A stretch of DNA of 58,333 bases from an uncultured Veillonellaceae bacterium (GTDB lineage Bacteria; Bacillota; Negativicutes; Selenomonadales; Selenomonadaceae), in NCBI GenBank assembly GCA_902801565.1, contig CADCIX010000011.1, forward strand, positions 1-58,333, in the 5' to 3' direction. The notes under the pieces were generated by a model that worked only from the letters and a program-made list of their open reading frames with translations, was not told the DNA's origin and made no database searches. The stretch's first letter is position 1; every line of letters starts with the position of its first letter. Both the position numbers and the translations under genes were made by a program. Shown here in pieces: positions 1 to 6,982 of the stretch.

Positions 1-1
1 A

Positions 2-99
2 GACGGAAACCATAAAAAGTAAAGTAACCAATTGGATTGCCAGCCAGAGCAGGTATATCAAGGGATTGTTTCAAAATTTATGCTGGGAAAGTTGAGTTA
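2..99. repeat. Left copy of a 98-bp terminal inverted repeat
   Basis: Bases 2-99 are identical, base for base, to the reverse complement of 58236-58333. No reading frame is apparent in it. Identity stops sharply at base 100. The likeliest explanation is that both contig ends run into copies of one dispersed repeat, such as an insertion sequence end, where the assembly stopped. A genuine long inverted repeat flanking the segment is the alternative. Confidence 0.9.
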
Positions 100-110
100 A
101 TATTAATATT

Positions 111-227
111 ATAACGCATAGTTCAAATTTTGCCAAAGGCAAAATATTCTTATTAACGTTTCGACAGGTTCATCCTGTCATAACGCATAGTTCAAATTTT
201 GCCAAAGGCAAAATATTCAAATTAACG
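111..227. repeat. Tandem pair of 48-bp hairpin repeats with a spacer hairpin
   Basis: Bases 111-158 and 180-227 are direct repeats that differ only at the two bases 150-151 versus 219-220. Each contains the palindrome ATTTTGCC-AAA-GGCAAAAT. The 21-bp spacer contains a second hairpin, GACAGG-TTCAT-CCTGTC (163-179). The right copy runs into the 3' end of the glycosylase gene and supplies its stop codon (222-224). A related shorter copy lies at 33653-33673. This looks like a small REP- or MITE-like intergenic repeat. Confidence 0.8.
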
Positions 228-731
228 TAATCCTTTTCCCCATTCCATCTCCAGCATCTCCAGTTTCCATCGTGCATTGGCCGGGCTGGTGGAGGGCATC
301 TTATGGAAAAGGAGATCCGGGCGCTCCAGGAGTGCCTTGTTGTATTTTTTGAAGCACTGGAAGGATTTGCCGCCGTTGAAGCAGATGGTATGGATTTTTG
401 GATATTTCTCGAGCAGGGCCGCAAAGTCGTTGCCCTGCTCGTTCTTTATGTCGGAGTCAAGGCTGCCCGCCCTGTCGCAGGTTCCGATGGAGTCCCAGAG
501 GGCGATGTGATGGCGGAGCAGCATGGCGAGGCGTTCCTCATAGGAGGCAGGCGGGGCAGGAAGGTTTTCCAGAATCCGTGCCATGAGGGGCCAGAAACGG
601 TTCTGGGGATGGGCATAGTATTGCTGTGCCGACAAAGAGGCGATGCTCGGCATGGAGCCGAGGATGAGATGGGTACAGTCTTTGTCGATGCTTGGCGTGA
701 AGCCGATGCAATGGGAAGATGATTTGTTCAT
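222..731 (-). CDS. Hypoxanthine/uracil-DNA glycosylase (UDG superfamily, HDG family)
   Basis: A 169-residue DNA repair enzyme that should excise deaminated bases such as deoxyinosine. The UDG-superfamily first motif is seen as GSMPSIASL (25-33), followed by YYAHPQNRFW (38-47). FNGGKS lies at 118-123 and the closing motif MPSTSPANA at 145-153. This layout and the short length fit the hypoxanthine-DNA glycosylase branch (UDG family 6) rather than Ung. The ATG at 731 is preceded by a GGAGGTG ribosome site. The gene stands alone on the minus strand, and its stop codon lies inside the 48-bp repeat. Substrate preference between inosine and uracil cannot be read from sequence alone. Confidence 0.88.
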   Translation of the reverse strand: MNKSSSHCIGFTPSIDKDCTHLILGSMPSIASLSAQQYYAHPQNRFWPLMARILENLPAPPASYEERLAMLLRHHIALWDSIGTCDRAGSLDSDIKNEQGNDFAALLEKYPKIHTICFNGGKSFQCFKKYNKALLERPDLLFHKMPSTSPANARWKLEMLEMEWGKGLR

Positions 732-838
732 GGAACACCTCCGAAGGGGATTTTCTCGAATTTGTCTTTCTTCAAAAAGGATTTTTATGAGATGACCTCG
801 TAATTATAACATCATAGATGAAGATAGGGGGAGTGAAT

Positions 839-2224
839 ATGTCGATTGTTGCTGCTGTTGTTGTTCCGCATCCGCCGCTCATCCTGCCGGAAGTTGGGCA
901 TGGCGAGGAAAAGGGGATACAGAGGACGATTGATGCGTATCGCACGGTCATGGAACGTGCCGCGGCGCTGAAACCGGATACGGTTGTGGTGACGAGCCCG
1001 CATTCCATCATGTATGCCGATTATTTTCACATTTCACCGGGAAGCGGCGCCAAGGGGAATTTTGCCCAGTTCCGTGCGCCGCAGGTGGAGGTTCAGGTCG
1101 ATTATGACGAGGAGTTTGTCAAGGCCTTGGCACAGCGTTGCCAGGAGTCGTTCCTGGCAGCAGGGACACTGGGGGAGAAAAATCCGGCACTGGACCATGG
1201 TTCCTTGATCCCCTTGCGGTTCCTGCAGGAGCATTCACTGGATTTTAAGGTGGTGCGGATCGGTTTGTCGGGACTTCCCGCTAGGGACCATTATGCCTTG
1301 GGGCAACACATTGAGGAAGTGTCGGAAAGCCTTGGACGCCGTGTGCTTCTCATTGCCAGCGGCGATCTTTCTCACAAACTCAAGGAGGATGGTCCCTATG
1401 GCTTCGCCGAGGAGGGGCCGAAGTTTGACAAATTGACGATGCAGGCTCTGGGGAGTGGGGATTTCCTTTCTTTGTTGGAGATGGACCCGGATTTGGCGGA
1501 AGGCGCTGCGGAGTGCGGTCTTCGCTCTTTCTGGATCATGGCGGGAGCCATGGATTGCAAGGGCGTGAAGACAGAGGCGCTTTCCTATGAGGGGCCCTTT
1601 GGTGTGGGCTATGGTGTCGTATGGGTGCAGTCTGTCGGGTCGGATGCGTCGAGGAATCTCGGGGCGCAATTAGAGGACCGTCACAGAAAGCGCATGGAGG
1701 AGCGAAAGGCAGGGGAGGATGCACTGGTTCGTCTGGCGCGGTTGAGCCTGGAAACTTTCGTGAGGACGAGAGGGTATGCGAAGCTTCCGGAAAACTTGCC
1801 GAAGGAGCTTACGGACAGGAAGGCAGGAGCCTTTGTTTCCCTGAAAAAAGATGGGCGCCTGCGCGGATGCATTGGCACCATCCTGCCGACACAGTCTTCC
1901 CTGGCAGAGGAAATCCTGCAGAATGCTGTTTCTGCAGGGCTCCATGACACGAGGTTTTCCCCTGTGCAGCCGAGTGAATTGCCGGAGCTTGTCTACAGTG
2001 TGGATGTTCTGGGCGAGCCGGAGCCCATCGACTCGCCCAAAGAACTGGATGTGCACCGCTATGGCGTCATCGTGCAGTGCGGCAATCGGCGTGGTCTGCT
2101 CCTTCCGGATCTGGCAGGTGTGGATACCATAGAGCAGCAGATTGATATCGCCAGGAAGAAGGGCAATATTCGTCCTGACGAAAAGGTTCAGCTTTGGCGG
2201 TTTGAGGTGGTTCGTCATCACTGA
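839..2224 (+). CDS. AmmeMemoRadiSam system fusion protein: Memo (system B) plus AMMECR1 (system A)
   Basis: A 461-residue fusion. The N-terminal ~265 residues are a Memo-type, extradiol dioxygenase-like domain, with VVPHPPLILPEVG near the start, then SPHSIMYADYF, LDHGSLIPLRFL and IASGDLSHKL. The C-terminal ~170 residues are an AMMECR1 domain with the signature LRGCIG. In many bacteria these two proteins work with a radical SAM protein (the AmmeMemoRadiSam triad) in an unresolved modification pathway, but no such partner is adjacent here. An in-frame ATG at 818 exists, but the AGGGGG site at 826-831 places the start at 839. The gene is monocistronic as far as can be seen. Confidence 0.9.
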   Translation: MSIVAAVVVPHPPLILPEVGHGEEKGIQRTIDAYRTVMERAAALKPDTVVVTSPHSIMYADYFHISPGSGAKGNFAQFRAPQVEVQVDYDEEFVKALAQRCQESFLAAGTLGEKNPALDHGSLIPLRFLQEHSLDFKVVRIGLSGLPARDHYALGQHIEEVSESLGRRVLLIASGDLSHKLKEDGPYGFAEEGPKFDKLTMQALGSGDFLSLLEMDPDLAEGAAECGLRSFWIMAGAMDCKGVKTEALSYEGPFGVGYGVVWVQSVGSDASRNLGAQLEDRHRKRMEERKAGEDALVRLARLSLETFVRTRGYAKLPENLPKELTDRKAGAFVSLKKDGRLRGCIGTILPTQSSLAEEILQNAVSAGLHDTRFSPVQPSELPELVYSVDVLGEPEPIDSPKELDVHRYGVIVQCGNRRGLLLPDLAGVDTIEQQIDIARKKGNIRPDEKVQLWRFEVVRHH

Positions 2225-2252
2225 AAAATAATTTCATGGATTCAAAAAATTC

Positions 2253-2281
2253 TTGCCAAAACTCTATTTTTGTGGTATAGT
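2253..2281 (+). promoter_or_regulatory. Sigma70-type promoter of the RNA gene
   Basis: TTGCCA (2253-2258) and TATAGT (2276-2281) are separated by exactly 17 bases. The start point is predicted near 2288. The only thing downstream is the non-coding unit, because the next gene is on the opposite strand. Confidence 0.7.
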
Positions 2282-2287
2282 AAAAGC

Positions 2288-2475
2288 AAGTCGAGGGACG
2301 AGCCACTTGTTGATGATAATGCTAGCAGACAGGTGGCGGCATTGTTACAAACCGACATGAGATCGTGCAAAGGGGGAGAGTCCGATGGGGCAGTAAGACG
2401 CTTCCAGGGTCGGTATGAAACAGGATGAGATGACATGACAGCCACTTGCGGTAGATGCAAGTGGCTGTCATTTGT
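2288..2475 (+). ncRNA. Predicted free-standing small RNA or riboregulator, about 190 nt
   Basis: The stretch lies between two gene 3' ends, has its own promoter upstream, and ends in a 15-bp perfect hairpin (2435-2471). It has no convincing ORF: a 23-codon frame from the ATG at 2358 lacks a ribosome site. Internal pairings include ACCGAC with GTCGGT and AATGC with GCATT. The 9-mer AGCCACTTG near the 5' end (2301-2309) is repeated in the 5' arm of the terminator, so either copy could pair with CAAGTGGCT (2458-2466). That arrangement resembles a switch between two folds. It does not match SRP RNA, tmRNA or RNase P RNA motifs, or the common riboswitches I know. The size would suit 6S RNA or a lineage-specific sRNA. 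Confidence 0.6.
2435..2475 (+). terminator. Hairpin terminator of the small RNA
   Basis: A 15-bp perfect stem (2435-2449 with 2457-2471) around the loop GGTAGAT, followed by a weak T-rich tail TTGTTATG. It sits between the RNA gene and the convergent ATPase-like gene and could also stop transcripts from that side, although no T run follows on the minus strand. Confidence 0.65.
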
Positions 2476-2484
2476 TATGTAAAG

Positions 2485-3765
2485 CTACTGTATGCGAAAG
2501 GTGTTCAGCAGAGTGAGGATGGAGGCGACAAGAAAACCTCCAAATGCAATATCGGGGTTCAGGAAGGGGCCGCCAAAGACGGTGAGAAGCCCCATGGCAG
2601 GTGGAAGCAGAAGAAGCCATGCCAGATAGGAAATCATGCGGTTTTGGTGGATGATGTTGCGGGCACTGCGGGCCAGTTTTATGGCAGGAATCAGAGCATG
2701 GAGTCCGCCTTGCAGAACGATGTCCGGCTGCAGGGCGGTTTCGGAAGGGGGAGGGGGTGCATCCTCTTTTTGTGTTTCATCATCCTCCTCCGGGTCAATG
2801 ACTTCGACGCGATTGCGGGGAGGTTCTGTGTCTTTTTGCGGAATCAATTTGATGGCAAGATCTGCTTCGGCGAAAGCAAGCTGGTCGGTTCCCAGGCTGC
2901 CTGCCATGGCAATGCTTGCTCCCCTGGCCCGCATGAGCTGGATCTCACGGGCTTTTTCCATGGGAGAAAGGTCGGCCCTGGCATCGTCTATGTCCGTGGC
3001 CTTTTGTATGGCAGAGGCGGTGCGTTGGCTGTCGCCGGTGAGCATGACAACGCGGAGGCCGAATTTCTGCAGGAGATGGATGGCGGCCGTGATGTTTTTT
3101 GGAATCGCATCTTCCAGGGCAATGATGCCCCGTGCGTACTTCCCATTGCTCACAAAAACAGGCATTTTGCCATGATAGGCCAGCTGGTCATTTTTTGTGA
3201 GGAGTTCGGCACTGATGTCGATATCTTCCTCTTTCAGCCATTTCAGCCTTCCAACGCGTACGGTTTTGCCGTTGACGATGGCCTCCACGCCATAACCGGG
3301 GATTTCGTTGCAGGCGGATATCCGTTGCAAGCGGAGTCTGCGGGAAATGGCTGCGTTATAGAGGGTTTTTCCTATGGGATGCACGGAATCGCGTTCCGCG
3401 GAGGCGGCCAGGGCGAGCAGGGAAGATTGTGACATGCCTTCCGGAACGATATCGGAGATATAGGGATGTCCTTCTGTGATCGTCCCGTTCTTGTTGAGTA
3501 CCAGGGTATCGATGTATTGCAGTTCATGCAGGGCTTTTGAGGATTTCAGTTGGATTTCCTGCTTCGCGGCGAGCTTTGCGGCATGGTAGATGGGAAAGAT
3601 TCCGGCAAGGACATAGGGAAGGGGACAGCCTGCAAAGAAGATGGCGATGAATACGGCGGCCGTGGCAATGGGGGAGAGTCCCGTGATGAACCAATAGGCG
3701 GACATCCCGGTAGCGAGGAGAATATCTGCCAGAAGAAGATATTTTACAGGAATGGAATTTCTCAT
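2485..3765 (-). CDS. Truncated P-type ATPase-like protein lacking catalytic residues (pseudoenzyme)
   Basis: A 426-residue protein built like the C-terminal half of a P1B metal ATPase: two N-terminal membrane segments (about 10-62), P and N domains, then two C-terminal membrane segments. The key residues are changed. The phosphorylation motif DKTGT is NKNGT at 91-95, the membrane CPC is CPL at 47-49, and the hinge GDGxND reads GSLGTD. The nucleotide-domain HP motif (HPIGKT) and a GYG glycine pair are kept. An acidic, proline-rich insert of about 40 residues separates the P domain from the last membrane pair. The frame is long and clean, with a GAGGTAA site before the ATG, so this looks like a maintained non-pumping protein. 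A regulatory or scaffold role is inference. Confidence 0.75.
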   Translation of the reverse strand: MRNSIPVKYLLLADILLATGMSAYWFITGLSPIATAAVFIAIFFAGCPLPYVLAGIFPIYHAAKLAAKQEIQLKSSKALHELQYIDTLVLNKNGTITEGHPYISDIVPEGMSQSSLLALAASAERDSVHPIGKTLYNAAISRRLRLQRISACNEIPGYGVEAIVNGKTVRVGRLKWLKEEDIDISAELLTKNDQLAYHGKMPVFVSNGKYARGIIALEDAIPKNITAAIHLLQKFGLRVVMLTGDSQRTASAIQKATDIDDARADLSPMEKAREIQLMRARGASIAMAGSLGTDQLAFAEADLAIKLIPQKDTEPPRNRVEVIDPEEDDETQKEDAPPPPSETALQPDIVLQGGLHALIPAIKLARSARNIIHQNRMISYLAWLLLLPPAMGLLTVFGGPFLNPDIAFGGFLVASILTLLNTFRIQ

Positions 3766-3800
3766 AGTGATTACCTCAATAGATAAAAATTTCGTTCCTA

Positions 3801-3829
3801 ATTATAACGCTACTTGATGGTTTTTGCAA
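3801..3829 (-). promoter_or_regulatory. Promoter of the ATPase-like gene
   Basis: On the minus strand, TTGCAA (3824-3829) and TATAAT (3801-3806) are 17 bases apart and point to the gene starting at 3765. It physically overlaps the divergent ispE promoter. Confidence 0.65.
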
Positions 3830-3842
3830 AAATTGATACAAT
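3814..3842 (+). promoter_or_regulatory. Promoter of the ispE operon
   Basis: TTGATG (3814-3819), 17-base spacer, TACAAT (3837-3842). The predicted start near 3849 leaves no room for a ribosome site before the ATG at 3858, which favours a downstream start for ispE. Confidence 0.65.
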
Positions 3843-3878
3843 CGAATTATCGAACCAATGAATTTTTTCAGGATGGAT

Positions 3879-4748
3879 GTGTTTGTATTGATTACCATAA
3901 ACGGCAATGCGAAGATCAATCTCACCCTTGATATCCTTGGCAAGCGTGAGGACGGCTACCATGAGGTGGCCATGGTCATGCAGTCCATTGGGCTGCATGA
4001 TACACTGGAGATGGAAAAGACCTCGGGAGAAATACTCTTGGATATTGATGTGCCGGGCTTGGAGGTCGATGAACGGAATCTGGCCTGGAAGGCTGCAGAT
4101 CTTGTCATCCGGCGGTTTCATCCGGGAGGCGGTGTTCATATCCGCCTGACAAAGCGCATCCCGATTGCCGCAGGGCTGGCAGGCGGAAGCACGGATGCGG
4201 CGGCGGTGCTCCGAGGGATGAACGAGCTCTATGATTTGGGGCTTGAAAATGGGAAGCTTTGTGAATTGGGAGCCGAAATCGGTTCCGATATTCCCTTTTG
4301 CATCATGGGGGGGACGATGCTCGCCACCGGCCGGGGTGAGGTGCTGGAGCACCTTCCGGATATGCCGGAAATGCCTGTGGTGCTCGCAAAGCCAAAGATT
4401 TCGGTGTCCACGGCATGGGCGTATCAAAACTACGATGCACATGGGGCGCAGCAGCATCCCGACAATGTGGCCATTCAAAAGGCAATTGCTTCCGGGGATG
4501 GAAAAACCGTGGCGAAATTGTTGTGCAATGTTTTGGAAAGTGTTACTATAAAAAAATATGAGGTTATTTCCAAATATAAACAAATGATGATGGAGCACGG
4601 CGCATTGGCCAGTATGATGTCAGGCAGCGGCCCCACGGTGTTCGCACTGGCAGAGTCAGAAGAGCGGGCAAAAGACATTGCGGCCTTCATGAGGCAGGCT
4701 ACAGATGCTGAGGTTTTCGTTACGAAAACTGTCGGTCGTGCACAGTAA
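3879..4748 (+). CDS. ispE: 4-(cytidine 5'-diphospho)-2-C-methyl-D-erythritol kinase
   Basis: IspE phosphorylates CDP-methylerythritol in the MEP pathway of isoprenoid synthesis. The GHMP-kinase layout is complete: the NAKINLTLDILGKREDGYHE N-terminal signature, the ATP-binding GLAGGSTDAAA loop and the C-terminal GSGPTVFAL motif. The frame is open from an ATG at 3858, but that codon lies too near the predicted transcription start. AGGA at 3870-3873 points to the GTG at 3879 (289 residues), with the ATG at 3873 as a further option. It is the first gene of a probable operon with the GntR regulator and glmU. Confidence 0.93.
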   Translation: MFVLITINGNAKINLTLDILGKREDGYHEVAMVMQSIGLHDTLEMEKTSGEILLDIDVPGLEVDERNLAWKAADLVIRRFHPGGGVHIRLTKRIPIAAGLAGGSTDAAAVLRGMNELYDLGLENGKLCELGAEIGSDIPFCIMGGTMLATGRGEVLEHLPDMPEMPVVLAKPKISVSTAWAYQNYDAHGAQQHPDNVAIQKAIASGDGKTVAKLLCNVLESVTIKKYEVISKYKQMMMEHGALASMMSGSGPTVFALAESEERAKDIAAFMRQATDAEVFVTKTVGRAQ

Positions 4749-4763
4749 AGTGAAATCGGGGGA

Positions 4764-5468
4764 ATGTCTATGGGCAAGAAGTTGGCGCCAATTTGTCTGG
4801 ACAGCTATCAGCCCCTGCGGGAGGTTGTCTGTGAATCGCTTCGGGAGGCAATCCGCACGGGAGTCCTGAAGCCGGGAGAACGGCTGATGGAGATACAGCT
4901 GGCGGAGGAACTGGGAGTGAGCCGTACTCCTGTTCGCGAGGCAATCCGCAAGCTGGATCAGGAAGGATATGTTGTGATGATGCCGCGGCGCGGTGCCTAT
5001 GTTGCCGATATGTCCATTCGTGACGTGAATGAGATCTTTGAGATCCGCACGGCCCTGGAATCCCTTTCCAATGGGCTTGCGGCGGAACGCATCACATCCG
5101 AGGAATTGGAGACCTTGCAGCGGCTCTTGGTGCAGATTGGAAATCATATCAAGGACAATGACATGGACAAGATCGTCGAAACGGACATCAAGTTTCATGA
5201 TCTTCTCTATCAGGCATCGCGCAATTCACGGCTGGAGGGCATCATTTCCAATCTTCGGGAACAGCTCACACGTTTCCGCACACGGTCCATGTCCTATCCG
5301 GGGCGTCTGGAGGAAACACTGCAGGAGCATCGTGCCATCGTGGATGCGATTGCCCAAGGGAACACGGAGGCTGCCCAGGAAGCTGCGGAGCGGCATATGG
5401 AACGTTCGGAGCAGACGCTCATGAATGCAATGGAAGCCATGAAGAAGTCAGATGACGTGAAGAAATAG
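4764..5468 (+). CDS. GntR-family transcriptional regulator (FadR/FCD subfamily)
   Basis: A 234-residue DNA-binding regulator. The winged helix-turn-helix lies at about 15-80, with the recognition-helix signature SRTPVREAIRKL. It is followed by an all-helical FCD ligand domain (about 95-220) of the type that binds small carboxylates, often through a metal. It sits 15 bases after ispE and 28 bases before glmU, so it is probably co-transcribed with them. The ligand and targets cannot be inferred: neither neighbour is a catabolic gene, so it may act elsewhere. A GGGGG site precedes the ATG at 4764; the ATG at 4770 is an alternative. Confidence 0.88.
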   Translation: MSMGKKLAPICLDSYQPLREVVCESLREAIRTGVLKPGERLMEIQLAEELGVSRTPVREAIRKLDQEGYVVMMPRRGAYVADMSIRDVNEIFEIRTALESLSNGLAAERITSEELETLQRLLVQIGNHIKDNDMDKIVETDIKFHDLLYQASRNSRLEGIISNLREQLTRFRTRSMSYPGRLEETLQEHRAIVDAIAQGNTEAAQEAAERHMERSEQTLMNAMEAMKKSDDVKK

Positions 5469-5496
5469 GAAACAATCCAAGGGAGGAATGGATGAT

Positions 5497-6861
5497 ATGT
5501 CGAATTTAGTTACCGTTGTGCTTGCCGCGGGCAAGGGAACGCGTATGAAATCAGCCTTGCCGAAGGTCTTGCATCGGGTAGGAGGGAAGCACATGCTTCA
5601 GCATGTGCTGGATGCTGCAAAGGCTGCAGGGGCGAAGAGGAATATCGTCGTGACAGGCTTTGGCGGAGAGACAGTTCGGGAAGCCATTGGCGACCAGGCG
5701 GAATTCGTCACGCAGGAAGAGCAGCTTGGGACTGGCCATGCCGTATTGCAGGCGAAATCGCTGCTGGAAGGCGAGACCGGCACGGTCATGGTTCTCTGCG
5801 GCGATACGCCGCTTTTGACAGGCGAGCTTCTCAAAAGGCTCTATGATGCCCATCAGGAAGCAGGCGCAAAGGCGACAGTTCTCACGGCAATCATGCCAGA
5901 TCCCACGGGATATGGACGTATCGTTCATATGGCAGATGGCTCGGTGGAGAAAATCGTGGAGCACAAGGATGCCACGGAGGAAGAGCGGAAGATAAAGGAA
6001 ATCAATTCCGGTATCTATTGTTTTGAGGCCAAGGAGTTGTTCTCTGCCCTAGGCGAGGTGAAGAACGACAATGCCCAGGGAGAGTACTATCTGCCGGATG
6101 TGCTGGAAATTCTCCGCAAGCAGGGCAAGAAGATCTGGGCGGTTGCCACGGAGGATTACGAGTCCACCTTTGGAATCAATTCGCGCAGCCAGCTGGCGCA
6201 GGCGGAAAAGATCCTTCGCCATCGCAAGAACGAGGAACTCATGGCAGAGGGAGTTACCCTTATGGACCCCGACACCACCTTCATTGATGCGGATGTGAGA
6301 ATCGGCAGGGACACGGTCATCTATCCTTTCACCTGGATTGAGGGGAAGAGCGTCATCGGGGAGAATTGCGAACTTGGGCCGAATGTCCGCCTACAGAATG
6401 TCACCATCGGCAACGGGGTGACAGGGCAGTTCACCTACGCCCACGATGCGGTCATTGATGATGGGGTCATTCTGGGGCAGTTTGTCCACATCCGTCCCGA
6501 CACGCATCTCATGGAGAAGGTCAAGATCGGCAATTTCGTCGAGGTCAAGAATTCCAATGTCGGGAAGGGGACGAAGCTCCCGCATCTGTCCTATATCGGT
6601 GATTGCGACATGGGAGCCAATGTCAATATGGGATGCGGGACGATTACGGTCAACTATGATGGCAAGAAGAAATTCCGTACGGTTGTGGGAGACAATGCCT
6701 TCATCGGTTGCAATTCCAATCTCGTGGCGCCGGTCACCATTGAGGATAATGCCTATGTAGGCGCGGGCTCCACCATAACGAAGAGGGTTCCTTCCGATAA
6801 TCTGGCGATTGCGCGTGCCCGCCAGACCAATATTGCCGAATGGGGAGACAAGAGGAAGTAA
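5497..6861 (+). CDS. glmU: Bifunctional N-acetylglucosamine-1-phosphate uridyltransferase / glucosamine-1-phosphate acetyltransferase
   Basis: GlmU makes UDP-GlcNAc for peptidoglycan and envelope polymers. The N-terminal half is a nucleotidyltransferase with LAAGKGTRMKS and LCGDTPLL. The C-terminal half is a left-handed beta-helix of hexapeptide repeats (from about 250) carrying the acetyltransferase site around PHLSYIGD and GCGTITVNYDG. The length, 454 residues, is normal. An ATG at 5488 lies one base from the GGGAGG site (5481-5486), so the ATG at 5497 is the more likely start. UDP-GlcNAc synthesis next to prs and uppP gives this stretch a cell-wall precursor theme. Confidence 0.95.
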   Translation: MSNLVTVVLAAGKGTRMKSALPKVLHRVGGKHMLQHVLDAAKAAGAKRNIVVTGFGGETVREAIGDQAEFVTQEEQLGTGHAVLQAKSLLEGETGTVMVLCGDTPLLTGELLKRLYDAHQEAGAKATVLTAIMPDPTGYGRIVHMADGSVEKIVEHKDATEEERKIKEINSGIYCFEAKELFSALGEVKNDNAQGEYYLPDVLEILRKQGKKIWAVATEDYESTFGINSRSQLAQAEKILRHRKNEELMAEGVTLMDPDTTFIDADVRIGRDTVIYPFTWIEGKSVIGENCELGPNVRLQNVTIGNGVTGQFTYAHDAVIDDGVILGQFVHIRPDTHLMEKVKIGNFVEVKNSNVGKGTKLPHLSYIGDCDMGANVNMGCGTITVNYDGKKKFRTVVGDNAFIGCNSNLVAPVTIEDNAYVGAGSTITKRVPSDNLAIARARQTNIAEWGDKRK

Positions 6862-6888
6862 GGATTTGCGCGAAAGTACATTTTATAC

Positions 6889-6917
6889 TTGATTCGTTCT
6901 TTCCTTTATGCAATAAT
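6889..6917 (+). promoter_or_regulatory. Possible prs promoter
   Basis: TTGATT (6889-6894), 17-base spacer, AATAAT (6912-6917), about 66 bases before the prs ATG. The -10 box is imperfect, so the assignment is tentative. Confidence 0.45.
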
Positions 6918-6982
6918 GAGAAGGACGCTACATTCTGTTGCAGTCAAATAGTTTGTGTATCATGTTTGGAGGCTTTTGACAA

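Noticed and set aside
2288-2475. Cobalamin, T-box, NiCo, c-di-GMP or Mn2+ riboswitch
   Set aside because: None of the conserved core motifs I know for these classes could be found, and no gene follows on the same strand.
2455-3432. 325-residue plus-strand frame opposite the ATPase-like gene
   Set aside because: Low-complexity shadow translation with many Cys and Gly. The minus-strand gene has a promoter, ribosome site and recognisable P-type ATPase motifs.
3858-3878. Start of ispE at the ATG at 3858
   Set aside because: Only about nine bases from the predicted transcription start, with no ribosome site. AGGA at 3870 fits the GTG at 3879.
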